Source of the DNA: Nephrocerus scutellatus
Lineage: Eukaryota; Arthropoda; Insecta; Diptera; Pipunculidae
Reading direction: 5' to 3'
DNA length: 64,000 bases
NCBI GenBank assembly: GCA_947095585.1
Contig: OX352761.1
Coordinates: 29,913,777 to 29,977,776 of the forward strand
How positions within the stretch are numbered: the first letter of the stretch is position 1; each line of letters begins with the position of its first letter. The position numbers and the translations under genes are program-made. This document shows positions 45,125-56,469 of this stretch, one piece after another. Under the pieces are notes generated by a model. The model did no database searches. It saw only the letters and a list, made by a program, of their open reading frames with translations, and had not been told where the DNA came from.

Positions 45125-46085
45125 TGGTTTTTAAATTCTCTATATTAACTTCGCGTGCCCGTGGCTGGCTGGCTGGCGGACCGGCACACCAAATCTTGAG
45201 ATCAATTTTAACCCCCTTCCTAACATTTGATTGTATTGAAACTTTGCACACATATGTAGCTCTAATGACAACACTTTTTGTTAAAATTTGGGCCGCTCGG
45301 GCCCCGGGGCCGGGGGGCTCCCATACAAATATTCTACAAAATGTACCCAATTTTATTCAAATTTTATACGCATGTGTATCTCCGATGGACAACACTTTTC
45401 GTAAAAATTTGGTAGTTATCTGACCCCGCGGTCGAGGGGCACCCATACAAATTTTATAAAAAAAGTACCCAATGATATGCATGTGTATCTCAAATGGACA
45501 ACATTTTTTGTAAAAGTGTGAAAGTGGAAAATAGTACCCGAATTTCTTCAAATTTTATACGCATGTGTGTGTTTCCGATGGACCTCACTTTTTGTAAAAA
45601 TTTGGAAGTGATCGGGCACTGGGGTCGGGAGGCACCCATACATATTTTGTAAAAGTTTGTGTCCAATTGTCTTCATATTTTATACGCGAGTGTATCTCCG
45701 ACGGACAACACTTTTTGTAAAAAACTTGGAAGTGATCAGGCGGGCGGCGGGTCGGGTGGCACCCATACAAATTTTGTAAAAAAAGTACCAGATTTTCTTA
45801 AAATTTTAAACGCACGTGTATCTCCGATGGACAACACTTTTTGCAATTTTGGCGTGACCCCGGTGTCGGAAGGCCCCATTAAAATTTTAAAAAATTTACC
45901 CGATTTTCTTTAAATTTTATACACATGTGTTTCTACAATGGAAACACTTTTTGTAAAAATTTTGAAAAGATCCGGATAAGGGGGCTCCCAAATTTGTTTT
46001 TTTAAATTTTACCCGATTTTGTTCAAACTTTGAACATTTATATCAATTAGAGAATTTACACGAAAAAATTTATGGGTTGTTTTAT
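45125..46085 (+). repeat. Rep-A copy i, longest, with about seven internal units
   Basis: Both ends intact: TTTTTAAATTCTCTATATTA at 45128 and TTAGAGAATTTACACGAAAA with TTTATGGGTTGTTTT at 46047-46084. Between them lie a short (GGCT)n tract at 45163-45176 and about seven units of 105-125 bp (starting near 45235, 45340, 45445, 45535, 45645, 45760 and 45880). Each unit contains a TTTTATACGCATGTGTATCT-like stretch, CGATGGACAACACTTTTTG, and a GC-rich GGGTCGGGGGGC-like block before CCCATACAAAT. The short open frames here are repeat translations. Confidence 0.85.
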
Positions 46086-46658
46086 TTCGTTTCAAGGCAT
46101 TCATACCAATCATATCACAAACTAGTTTGCACAGTATTTTGCCCAGAGATCTTGGTCTATAGTCTTACATAGTCCAGCTTACATAAGATTTAAAGCCAGC
46201 AGCCCATTGACAACGCCGTACGTTCGTTGATAGGAGATGCAAGCGAAGAACAAAATATTTTCAAGAAAATCATTCCGAGCGACAAGGCCCATTTTCACCT
46301 TATGGCTATGTAAATAAAAAATTGTCGAATTAAGGGTCCGTATTTTTCTGAAAATGACGCTGGAGCGACAGTTCCAGACAGATAACCAACATTTTTTTTT
46401 TGCCTAAAATTTAAGCTAGGGACAAGGAATACCTTTATTTTGAACAGGATGCCCAATGGCTAAGCTAACTAGAAATGCCGGCAATGACGATTGAAAGTGC
46501 AAAAATGAAGGAGAAAAAATCGGGGCTTTTATTAACAAAAAGTAAGGACAATGATTTTATATTTTTGTTGAATTTGGTAAGCGTCATAATTGCGAATATA
46601 AATGTTGAGAGCGCGATGGCAAAAATGTTGGCTCCCAATTTATATATTTTCTTATGTC
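46086..46658. other. unassigned sequence
   Basis: Nothing recognised. Confidence 0.5.
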
Positions 46659-46777
46659 AAAAGATGTTAATTTTTGTGTGCAAAAATATACATGCACAAC
46701 ACAAACGGTCGTTAGAAGCTACTCCTTGGAACGCAACGGTCTGTCGCGCCAATTATTATTATTAAAAGATGTTAATT
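46659..46777 (+). mobile_element. SINE-1 fragment I, 5'-truncated with perfect 14-bp target duplication
   Basis: AAAAGATGTTAATT at 46659-46672 and again at 46764-46777. The body 46673-46763 holds only the 3' 91 bp of SINE-1: TTTGTGTGCAAAAATATACA, the ACACAAA hairpin arm, GGTCTGTCGCGCC and an (ATT)n tail. 5' truncation with a target duplication is the signature of target-primed reverse transcription. Confidence 0.95.
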
Positions 46778-46889
46778 AACCCTAAAAACTAGACTAGACC
46801 TAGGCAGCATAAAACTATTTTGCAATTTGAATCTTGCTGTACCTCATTTGATTTGCTGATTATGTTATGTCTGAACCGGAAAACACTTA

Positions 46890-47240
46890 TTGCATATCAG
46901 ACAGCGATCGATTGTTGATATCCGCGTTTGCGCATTTATGCATTTGTGAGTATAAAATAAGAATAATTTGGGTCCCGGGCAATTCGGATGAGATAGGGAA
47001 CTGCAGTTCAAACGAGATACGTAGCGCGGTACGACTTTCTAGCTGCTACCAGAAACGACAGAGGCCGTTTGCGATACTAAATCTTGTGTTTCGACTTTAC
47101 CTGCCAAAAAATTTTCTGGAAATGGAAACTTTGATTGGCCGCCAAGCCAAGATCTACGTTTTTAATCCGTTAAACTTTTTTCTTTGGGGCTACGTTATGG
47201 ATAAGATCTACGCTAACGGTCAATTGAACAGCTAAAACAT
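46890..47240 (+). pseudogene. two adjoining remnants: LINE RNase H end and transposase C-terminus
   Basis: KIRIIWVPGNSDEIGNCSSNEIRSAVRL at 46950-47035 resembles the last RNase H motif of LINEs, usually WVPGHSGI-GN-xADELA. Further on, FNPLNFFLWGYVMDKIYANG at 47160-47220 is the block around the last catalytic residue of mariner/Tc1-type transposases, usually LTPLDFFLWGYxKDxVY. The catalytic Asp is Asn here. The two pieces share one open frame by chance. Confidence 0.5.
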
Positions 47241-47539
47241 AACATAAGACAAGATGTAGAGTATATTAAGACAAACCAGGCAAACTTGAAAGTGTTTGTG
47301 TATGTATGTGTCTATCTTAAACTTATAAACGAAGTTATCGAACAATACATCCCAATTGCAGAATCATTCATGCTCAAGAGACAATTAACTGGAAAGAAAT
47401 CATATAAATCCTTGTGGACCCACCACGATAGACACGAGACACACGAGAAATACATAATGTATTGGTATGGTCAATTATAAAATGAGGCTTAACATTTCTG
47501 TTCGGAAGCAGGGGGAAAATGCACACATTGCATACAGAA

Positions 47540-47730
47540 TATCGACATGACACAGCTGGGGCAGCTGTCGGTCAGTTTTGGAGCTTTTAATTGACCTGCG
47601 ATTAAAATTTAATTAAAAATAATTCTCGTTAATCCGCATAAAGCCAATTTAATGAAAATCGAATGGATTGCTGCTACACATAGAACTCTGCATGTCGCTT
47701 TCGCTGACGCTTATCTAATTGAATCCACAT
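47540..47730. promoter_or_regulatory. candidate enhancer-like cluster (E-boxes and homeodomain sites)
   Basis: Two CAGCTG E-boxes at 47553-47558 and 47562-47567. They are followed within 110 bp by TTAATTGA, GATTAAAA, TTTAATTAAAA, GTTAATCC, CATAAAG and CAATTTAATG, a dense set of homeodomain-type cores. The stretch lacks any recognised mobile element. AT-rich DNA gives TAAT by chance, so this is a suggestion only. Confidence 0.2.
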
Positions 47731-48187
47731 TTTGGTCACAGTGGCTGCTTAATTTTAGAAAATGCAAAACGACTGCATAAACTCACACACTGAATATACA
47801 ACGATTAGGATGGCTCCCAAGCTGCGCTGGTATTGTGCGTGACATAATGACGGTGATTTCGTTATAGTGCTGCTCACAGACACAACGTGAATGGCGCAAT
47901 CAATGGTTCTTGTGGTTTTTAAATTTTACGCGCGTGTTGTCAAGCAATATAACACGTCACGCCACCGCCGGCCGGCCGGCCGTCCTCGCATTCGCATCAC
48001 ACACTGACACTAAATTTTCAACAAATTTCCCAAAATTGAAGAGAATCGCCGACGACTTTTGGCAGCTTCGGTTTGGTCATTTGTGCCAAGGAAATTGCTT
48101 TTAAGTGAAATTAGAAAATGTAGTATTATTTGATTTGGATATAAAGTAAAACGGAAGGGATACCCCTATTCCGTTAGAGAGACCATA
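47731..48187. other. unique-looking sequence with a GGCC run
   Basis: A GC-rich patch at 47958-47990 (CCGCCGGCCGGCCGGCCGTC) in AT-rich DNA. The 64-codon frame at 47910-48104 starts TTG and is not recognised. Confidence 0.35.
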
Positions 48188-48444
48188 GACAGGGTGTATC
48201 AGAATTTGTGAGAAATACTTAATGCGTTGATTCATAGATCTTCCCCTTTTTGAAAGAAAATTAGTTCCTAAGTTATACAAATAACTTTTTTCAATCTTAA
48301 AACCATACGCATTAAGTCAAAGTCAAAAAAATTTTAGTTATTTTTTAATTATATTTTCAAACGCCTATTATCTCAGAAAGTGTTTGAAAGGAGATTTTTT
48401 CTAATCTGGCAAACTTCGTTTGAGTCCAGCTCTTCCGCTCATAA

Positions 48445-48850
48445 TTGGTGCAATGTTTGGCGACAAGAAACACATTGATTTTCGATTTTGATTTATACAT
48501 TGATTTGAAATTTGCAACACTTTTGAGTCTTTATGTTATCTATTGGGCGTGGGGTGTGAACTTCGGGGAATCCGTCGTACTTCCTCTCCAACGGTTCTCT
48601 TGTTCGTTTCCCATCTGTTTTCGGCACCATTCTAGGGCTGCCACGGCCGCAGTTCCAGCAGAACAGCAACTGTGGTCTACGAAAATTTCGTCAGGCGTGT
48701 CCGTCCCGGCTACAAACGTGAGGAATGAGATGTATTGTAATTAACATTCCTTCGATTTTTTTAATTTAATAAGGGCATAGCCCACCTTATTGCCGTGGCG
48801 CAAGTCATTCATTCAAGGAAGGCCATAAGTTGATATAAAAAAAAAAAAAC
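48445..48850 (+). mobile_element. LINE-K 3' end with poly(A), plus strand
   Basis: A frame ends VVYENFVRRVRPGYKREE just before 48730. A 3' untranslated region follows with GGGCATAGCCCACCTTATTG and GCCGTGGCGCAAGTCATTCA, then about 14 A at 48838-48851. The same 3' region occurs on the minus strand at 61.39-61.56 kb. The part before about 48600 is not recognisable as a LINE. Confidence 0.65.
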
Positions 48851-48889
48851 ACAAAATTTTTAATTTTTAATGTTAATTTTCCAATCCGA

Positions 48890-50600
48890 GATACACATGT
48901 ATATTAGTATTAAGTCCTATATTCGCGGTTCCTGGCAATCTTCAGCTTCCTCCAACTCTTCCCCAATTGCTGTGATTCCTCTTCAACTGTTATGCGCCAT
49001 GTATTTCTCGGACGACCCGTTCTTCTACCATCCTGAAATGGAACTGTCGCCTTTCTGGAGTGTATGACCAAACTACTGCCACTTCTGTCGTTGGATGGTT
49101 GTGCCTATTCCTGACCCGTTTTTTGGTAAAGATGTTCGTTAGAGATACGGTTAAGCCAGAAAATCATAAAGATGTTCGGTAGGCATCTATTTACGAACGT
49201 TTGTAGTCTTTTTGTTATAATATCGGTCAGCTTCCAAGTGCTGCACCCATACAACAGCACAGATTCAACATTTGAACGGAACAGTCGCAGCTTAGTGTTT
49301 AAGCTGATCGCATTGCTTCGCCATATAATGGACATCATTCCAAACACTGATTTTGCTTTGCCGATTCGGTTGACAATGTCCTGTTCGGTTCCACTTTCAG
49401 TCGAGACAATACTCCCAAGATATTGGAAACTCTCTACCGGCTGTCCAGCAATATTAACTTGAGTTACTAAGTTAGTGCCGAGGTTGATGATTTTGGTGTT
49501 GGCAGTATTAATCTTCAAACCCGCAACATTTGTCTCCCTTTCACATTTGTTGTCATTTGGTGCAGCTCCATAATCCTGTGTAAGAGTAAACAAACGTCGT
49601 CAGCGTAGTCCAGATGTTTGAGTTGAGATGTAAGGGTCCAACGAATTCCTCCGTTTCCAGTAGATAAGCTGCGCGACTACCAACAAAAAAAGTATCAACA
49701 ATAGAATGCAACATTGTCGTACCCCACTTAGGATCTTAAATTCCTCTGACAGCTTTCCTCTATGCAGCACATGACATTCAGAGCCATCATAGATTGCTTT
49801 AATAATAGCTATTAGTTTATCGTGTATACCTCTACTGCGCAAGGCGAGCCAGATAAACTGACACTGTCAAACGCCTTCTCAAAATCGATGAACAGCTGGT
49901 GACTGGAATTCAACGCACTGTTCAATAATGATCCGCAGGGTGTTAATGTGGTCTACACGGGAGGATCCAGTGCGGAAACCTGCTTGTTCGGCATCGAGTG
50001 TATCTTCCATATGCTCCTTAATTCGTTCAAGTACTACTTTGGCTATTACTTTTGCAACTGCTGGAAGAACGCAAATGCCTCTCAATTTTTCGCACTCCAT
50101 AAGACTACCTTTTGTAGGGAGCTTGACAATCATTCCCTTCTTCCACTCGTCGGGGAAACTTTCTGCCTCCCAAGCTCTCTCTACAAAAGTGTATAAAAGC
50201 TCTGCACGCAGCACGCGGAAGCTCTGCGGGTATACCATCTAGTCCTACCGACTTGTTGTTCTTTAGTGCGTTGTTTGCGGTAGCGATCTCATCTTTACTG
50301 AGAGTTGCGGTGCGAATTCGGGAAATTGTTATTTCCGGCAGCTCCGTGTGATTTGGGTGAATATCGTTGGCGAATACCCGGTTAATGACCGTAGAGAAAT
50401 GCTCCTTCCATCGCTTGAGCTGATCCTCATCTGAAACGAGTACAGCACCATCTAGGCCTTTCACCGGATGTTGGCTAGAGTGGTGACCACCTTTCAGCTC
50501 TTTGGTGATTCTGTTAACGGTTCTGCTATCGCACCTGCACAATCCAGCAGAGTTAGATTCAGTGACATTGGCGGTCAATCCATCGGTTTTGATAATATTC
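48890..50600 (-). mobile_element. RTE-A LINE, linker to 3' end, minus strand
   Basis: Ordered pieces on the minus strand. Linker: SDEDQLKRWKEHFSTVINR (50370-50430). RT start: LSKDEIATANNALKNNKSVGLDGIPAEL (50230-50310). Next: FPDEWKKGMIVKLP and CEKLRGICVLPAVAKVIAKV (50050-50160), DTLDAEQAGFRTGSSRVDHI (49945-50000), ECHVLHRGKLSEEFKILSGVRQ (49720-49785), FQYLGSIVSTESGTEQDIVNRI (49380-49445) and RLFRSNVESVLLYGCSTWKL (49225-49290). The C-terminal RRTGRPRNTWRITVEEE lies at about 48980-49030. The catalytic YADD region is damaged (about 49600-49660), and four or more frame breaks exist. Compared with a full RTE, the endonuclease half is missing. Confidence 0.85.
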
Positions 50601-52149
50601 GCTCAAAAATGCAGTAACATTAACTTCCAGTTTTTGAATCCTGCTGAAAGTAAATATTGATTCCCATCAGTAATGGAAAGACCCCTATTAATTCCGGCAC
50701 ATGCTATTCTGAACTATGGCTAGAGGAGTATGTGAGAACCATTAAAATGAACCCGATTTATATTAATATTAAAATGGTTTTTCGAATATGTATCTTCTTT
50801 TTACAGCACGTGTCCCTTTACTAGGAACGCAGTGAGAAATCTTGTGTCCAAACGATCCTTCTTCTGAAGATCTTAATTATTCTTTTCTAAAATCTACTCG
50901 AAAAATTTGACCCTTTTGGGCAAGTCCGGTTGAAGGAGATCCTGCACTGAAGTGAAGTGGTAATGGTGCATCCGTTTTCTATATCTAATGTTCGTTACGC
51001 TAGAATATTTCATGTTTTTTTGCTTGCACTTACGCTTTTACTTAAAAAATCACGTCCTACTAGCAGAAAGCAACCAACTAAAGTAAATTTGTTGTTTTGT
51101 AGACTGTACAATCAAGGAATGTAGTTACAAACTTTGTAAAGCACAACTTTGCTCATACGTATACCATATGGTATTAACTGTGAATATTACGATATTCCTC
51201 GTATCTTTTCAGTTCAGAATTGAATTTGCTGTGAGCTAGAAAAAATTAACTACTGAGCATTTTGCGAGATTTTCGTGTTTGAAAACCCAATTTCCAAAAA
51301 AATTACGCATTACTTTAACATCTTACGTATCAATAGTTATTCCTAAAATTGTAAAAATGGCGGTAGGTTTGTCTTCAAAATTTCAAAGTTTAAAAAATGA
51401 TCAATATCTGCTCTGTAGAGTTACAAACCCAGTGTGCAAAGGTCAAAACCATGTTTCTTCCCTTTAAAATACAGCAATCGGTAGAAACACACAATATAAT
51501 TTTTTCTCATAATTAATACAGGAAATTCTTCTTTATCTATTTTTCTCGCGTTTTGATACACCCTGTATATCGCATGACTTTGAAATTTGGTTTTCGCATG
51601 GAAAGAACACTTCCACGATATGTGACAGACAATGGCTACCAATGTGGCTCCCGGGTATAGATAGTGAATAATTGTGTGGCTTATTTGGATGACAATTAGA
51701 TTTTAATTGCTAGTATTTCTCATCATCAATAATTTTTAGTTAGATTGGTGGTGATGCAAAGAAGGCAATCTTTATGTGTTTGCATATTTTATTAAAGTAT
51801 TTTCATGTTAAAGCCTCGCATTGTTAGTAATTTTTATAAAAAAAAATTTGTTCCGAAAATTTAAGTCATTTATGTCATTTTTTGTTACCTGCCATGCAAA
51901 GATTAATTATTATGATGACCCCACTTTTATTAATCGATTCTTTAAGAAAGAAAAGAGGAGTTATCTCATAACCCCGGTATCAATAGGAGATAGAACATCC
52001 TAAGAGTAATAAGACATCACTGATAGACCAGTACGAGAAGTTAACAGAAAACAAGGAGCAGAGAGCCCTTCTTTTCTTGAAAACACACTTCCCAGGTAGC
52101 ACAGTACCTCAGGGCAAGTAGGGAGGATCGGAAGAAGGCCTCAGAGATC
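50600..52149. other. unassigned sequence
   Basis: Apart from the inverted-repeat end at 51536-51568, nothing is recognised. Confidence 0.5.
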
Positions 52150-53315
52150 TTTTTTTTTATAATTCGCGCACGCTTCGGGGTTCGCACCCTTAAATTGCTC
52201 GGCTATATGCTTGGCACAGCGTGGGAGTTAAGGAAGAGGAGGAGAAAAGAGGAGATGGCTATGAGCTTGTGTTTTGAATGCCTTTGGATCATAGTGATGT
52301 GGCAAGACAGAGCTTGGCAGAGAATTCCATATACGTGTTGTACGGCTGAAGAACGAATCCCTGAATTTACCTGTACGTCCGAAGATGGGCTTGAGGGTAA
52401 ACTGATGAGCATTTAGAGCGCCACAAGTATTGCTGTTGAATTCAAGGAGAGTTGGTATGCAGCTGGTTATTTCTCTTGTGCACCGCTGGTAGAAGAAGCG
52501 ATAAAACAGTGACAAGCAAGAAACGTTCCTGCGGTGTTCAAGCGAATCTATTGATTTCGCTATATTTTCGTCACCGATAAGTTTTATCGCGCGGTTTTGT
52601 ATTCTATCTAGCTGATGCAAAGTAGTCTTAGGCGCACCAGTCCAGATATGGTAATTGTACTCAAGTTTTGAGCGAATAAAAGCCTGGTATATGGTGGGCG
52701 CCATGGCTTAGTGGATAGGATCATGGACTTCTGAGCAGGGGGTTCGTGGTTCGAATCCCAGTAACGCCAAAGTATCGCCGTTCGGATCCGGCATTAAATT
52801 GTAGGTCCCTCCATTTGTGTGCAAAAATATGCATGCTCAACACAAATGGTTGCGAGAAGCCAGGCCTTGGACCGCATGGTCTGTCGCGCCGGTATATATA
52901 TATATGGTAGCCAGATCAGAGGGAGTGAAATATTTCTTGCACCGGGCTAGAAAACCTAAACATTTAGCAGCATTTTTAGCGACGGTAAATATGTGGTCGT
53001 TCCAACGAAGCTTTGTCGTTAACGCACATACCGAGAATTGCGAGATTTTCAGTTTCCTCGATGCAAGTGCCATTCTTGGATAATGACATGGGATTTGGAT
53101 TCGTTTGGACGACAGGACACAGCATTAAAGTCTACTCGATTGATTTCTCCCCATTGTATTATGCTGTCAAGGTCAGAATTTAACGTGCTTAACATGCGTT
53201 GCTGTTTGATTTCCACATGAGAAGTGGAGCGACGTTCCTCAAACTTATATGAGAAGCTGAGAGTGCTGTTGTCGGCGAAAGAGTGAATTGGATTAGAAGT
53301 CACAGATAAGAGATC
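52150..53315 (-). mobile_element. LINE-J copy, minus strand, split by SINE-1
   Basis: The minus strand begins mid-domain at INDLLSVTSNPIHSFADNSTL (53240-53315, catalytic FADD with the second Asp changed to Asn). It continues NRVDFNAVSCRPNESKS, LRWNDHIFTVAKNAAKCLGFL and RCKKYFTPSDLATIY (52910-53060), is interrupted by SINE-1 copy J, and resumes IYQAFIRSKLEYNYHIWTGAP to the C-terminus (52228-52694). A 3' untranslated part with a short T run (52150-52157) follows. The 5' side stops at a Rep-A copy. The inserted SINE and the mutated catalytic site mark it as dead. Confidence 0.85.
52695..52900 (+). mobile_element. SINE-1 copy J, inserted in LINE-J
   Basis: TGGGCGCCATGGCTTAGTGG head, B box GGTTCGAATCC, and an internal deletion of about 85 bp that joins GTAACGCCAAAGTAT to CGCCGTTCGGATCC. 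The 3' end is CTGTCGCGCC. TATATGG at 52688-52694 and 52901-52907 is the target duplication; removing the insert restores the LINE-J frame (ATIYQAF). The 3' ATT tail has become a TATA tract. Confidence 0.9.
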
Positions 53316-53321
53316 ATTAAT

Positions 53322-53780
53322 AAAAAAAAACCCATAAAAATTAAAATTTTTCTTGTAAATTCTCTAATCGGGGATACACACACACACACACACACACTGC
53401 GTGCTCGTTTTGTGGCAAAATCATCCACCAAATGCCGCAGCGGCAGCGATCAGCGCTGCTCACAAAGCACAGAGCTCATACTTTGCCGTGATCTGATGCG
53501 ATATAGCGATATTTAAAAATTGCATATTGGGGTCCCCAAGGGGCCGATCGCTCCAAATTTTTACAAAAATTGTTTTCCATCGAAGACACACATGTGTATG
53601 GGAGCGCCCCGACCCCGCGGCCCGAGGGGCCTCAAATTTTAATAGAAAGTGTTGTCATAGGATATATACATGTGTGCCAAATTTCAATAAAATCGGGCTG
53701 TAGGAAGTGGGTTGAAAATTTATCGCAAGATTCCCACAAACACACGGGCAAGTGAAGTTAATATAGAGAATTTAAAAAAG
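53322..53780 (-). repeat. Rep-A copy j, minus strand
   Basis: Right module in reverse: AACCCATAAAAATTAAAATT and GTAAATTCTCTAATCGGG at 53330-53372, next to a (CA)n tract at 53378-53398. An internal GC-rich module CGCAGCGGCAGCGATCAGCG is shared with copy k. Then units, and the left module GAAGTTAATATAGAGAATTT at 53755-53774. Confidence 0.8.
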
Positions 53781-53799
53781 AGCAGGGTAGGTTGTGTCG

Positions 53800-54180
53800 A
53801 AGACACGGCCGTGGGTTTTGAGCGTGACAACGTCTGTCCGGGACGAAAGAAAAGAAAACAAAGACCTTGTTGTCTGTGGGACATAAACACGGACGTATGT
53901 ACGTCCCCGTATGTACGCTAGCTTACATCCGTCATCGAACCAGTAGTTCCGATCTCTACGACTACTGTCTAAGATGGAGTCAGCAGTACTAATGACAGTA
54001 TTCTTAAGGCGTGTCCATTTATCTTCCTCGCCCGACATCTTAGCCACAGGAATTACTCTGCCTGCATTTAGTCCGAGTCCTATCGCTTGACCGTAGTTGT
54101 TTATGGTCTCTTCGAAGCGGAGGGCAGCCGTTGACTCGCGTCTGATTCGCGGATGCAGTCTTTCGTGATGATGCAATCTG
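53800..54180 (-). mobile_element. RTE-B endonuclease-RT linker fragment, minus strand
   Basis: HPRIRRESTAALRFEETINN, GLGLNAGRVIPVAKMSGEED, KWTRLKNTVISTADSILDSS and RRDRNYWFDDGCKLA. The GLxLNAGRV block is shared with the RTE-B copy at 35.76 kb, and WFDDxC is typical of LINE linkers. The open frame of 134 codons is unbroken. Confidence 0.7.
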
Positions 54181-55267
54181 ATGCGCTCGGAGCAACATGT
54201 ATTGTATAGACCTATAATATTGTTATCAAGTCTTATAATGCTACTGTGATGGCTGGCAGGTACAATAGTGCAGTTAGAGCATTTTTTCTAAAATAAAATA
54301 TGAACTTTGTTAGTTTGGGGTATATGCTAAATTCATTGCATCTGTGTTCGTCTGCTAAAACTTAACAGATTACTTCTAAATCTAAAAGTCCTATACAAAT
54401 TTTATTTCAAGAGTTTTAAAAATTTCAACGTAGACAGCATCTCTACGCGTTACTTGGCTTTCAAATCGAGGAACTTTGAAACAGTTACCGGACCTGCTCT
54501 GATCTGATAATAAAAGTATTTAATACATTTTATTAATACGAAGTGTTTTCTCCATGCAAATTTGTAAGAGTAAATAAAATAAAATAACATTTTTCAAAAT
54601 ACTTTGTTCTTTTTATGTTGGGAGAAAAGTTGAACTTTTGTTAAAAACTCAATCGCCAATCGGTTAACTATTCGCTGAGTTCACCAATTCGAATATGTAT
54701 TTCTTGTTTTGGTTTCAAGTTCCTATAAAATAATTCAATGCTGCCATCTGGCGAATAATTAGGAATTTCCGTGGTGTCACCTAGTGTTGCAGTACAGTAC
54801 TACTATATTTTGGTGAGTTTCTATGCTGGATTTTGTCTGCGATTTTCCCAGTAATTATCTTGTACACTGTTTGCTAAATTTCTTGTAGTCTACCCAAGAA
54901 CCGTTTCGGAGTCGCAGTTATAAACGAAATTTCTTTTTTTCTTGGGTTAAATATCGTTAAGTTATTTCCTCTCTTCCATTATCGCCGACAACTACTTGTG
55001 ATGCAAACCTTATAATACATTAGTAAATCATCAGTGGATGATTCTAGAATAGATTCGCCTTGCAGCTACTTTACCAAAGATTTTTGAGTAGCTAATATTA
55101 ATAATTACGCCGCAAATAGTCACTACATGATGTTTTACAAATAATATCTAACTCATGGTTCCAGCAGTGTTAAACCTTGTCCTCTTTATTTGTTTTACTT
55201 ATTTCCCTTTTTAAAAATTTAAAATCCTTTTAATTTTCCTTAAAAAGAAATATACTATTATAGATTT
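54181..55267. other. unassigned AT-rich sequence
   Basis: Nothing recognised. Confidence 0.5.
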
Positions 55268-55660
55268 TTTCTTATTAAATTCTCTATTTAACTTCACGTC
55301 TGTCGTGGAATCTTCCGATCCATTTTCAACCCACTTACCAAAGCCCGATTTTATTGAATTTGCACACATGTGTATTTCCGGAGACAACACTTTTTGTTAA
55401 AATTTAATGACCCTCGGGCCACGGGGTCGGGGGGCTCCCATACAAATACGCATGTGTATCTTCGATAGACAACACTTTTTGTAAATTTTTGGAGACTCCG
55501 GACCCCTGGCTCTTGGGGCCCCATAATTTTTTTTTTTAAAAACTTAACCCAATTTTCTTCAAATTTAATACACATATGTATCTCCGATGAAAAACACTTT
55601 TTGTAAAAATTTTGGAGACCCCGGGCCCCAAATTTTTTTTTAAAAAAATAACTCGATTTT
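55268..55660 (+). repeat. Rep-A copy k1, right end overrun by k2
   Basis: TTAAATTCTCTATTTAACTT at 55274, GTCTGTCGTGG tract, and three units with ACACATGTGTATTTCCGG, ACGCATGTGTATCTTCG and ACACATATGTATCTCCGA. The right module is missing where k2 begins. Confidence 0.75.
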
Positions 55661-56250
55661 TTTTAAATTCTCTATATTAACTTCGCGTGCACGTGGCTGG
55701 CTGGTTGGCTGGCTGGCTGGCTGGTCAGATTTTCTGATCAATTTTTAGCCCACTTTCCATGGCCCGATTTTATTGAAATTTTGCACACATGTATATTTCT
55801 GGTGACACTACTTTCTATTAAAATTTGACCTCGGGTTCGGGGGGCTCCCATACAAATATTTTACAAAATTTACCCGATTTTCTTTAAATTTTGTACACAT
55901 GTGTGTCTTCGATGGAAAACACTTTTTGTAAAAATTTGGGGCGATCGGCCCCTTGGGGACCCCAATATACAATTTTTAAATATCGCTATATCGCATCCGA
56001 TCACGGCAAAGTCTGAGCTCTGTGCTTTGTGAGCAGCGCTGTTCGCTGCCGCTGCGTAATTTGGTGGATGGCACACAGTGTGTGTGTGTATCTCCGAAAA
56101 ATTTTAATTTTTATGGGTTGTTTTTTTTAATTTTATGTTAGTGTGTATCTCCGATGGACAACACTTTTTGTAAAGTTTTTTGGAGTGAACGGGCCCTGAG
56201 GCCCGAGGGGTGCCCATATACATTTTTTAAAAATTAGCTTGATCTTTTTC
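55658..56250 (+). repeat. Rep-A copy k2
   Basis: TTTTAAATTCTCTATATTAA at 55661, long (GGCT)n tract at 55694-55722, two units, and a GC-rich module (GAGCAGCGCTGTTCGCTGCC) at 56030-56055 shared with copy j. ATTTTAATTTTTATGGGTTG follows near 56101-56120. About 120 bp of further unit sequence follows the apparent right module, implying a nested or recombined copy. Confidence 0.8.
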
Positions 56251-56469
56251 AAAAGCAACATTTGCCATTTTGCCAAAATGAATTCTTTTGAAGTTACCTT
56301 CCATTAATTGTATTTTGTTTTATTATTTTAAAATAAAAGTAAAAGCCAAAAGTCACTTAAAAACTTTCTTTGAATTGTAAATCAAGAATATAAGAAATAT
56401 TTTTCCACAATTTTGAATTCGAATTTTTCACGGATTCATTGAGTTGAACTCGCAGGAAACATCTTAAAC

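Larger units (their letters stand above)
48190..51568. mobile_element. possible inverted-repeat pair around LINE-rich DNA
   Basis: ACAGGGTGTATCAGAATTTG at 48191 and, inverted, ACAGGGTGTATCAAAACGCG ending at 51568 match for the first 15 bases, and again over GAGAAA. ACAGGGTGT-type ends are common in insect DNA transposons. The 3.3-kb interval contains unrelated LINEs, so the two ends may be independent solo copies. Confidence 0.3.

Noticed and set aside
45124..45913. Several 60-99-codon frames in the Rep-A copy as proteins
   Set aside because: They repeat the same peptide phrases because the DNA units repeat; no conserved protein is implied.
48190..51568. A single 3.3-kb autonomous DNA transposon
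   Set aside because: The interior is LINE-K and RTE-A sequence with no transposase; the inverted ends may be two separate short elements.
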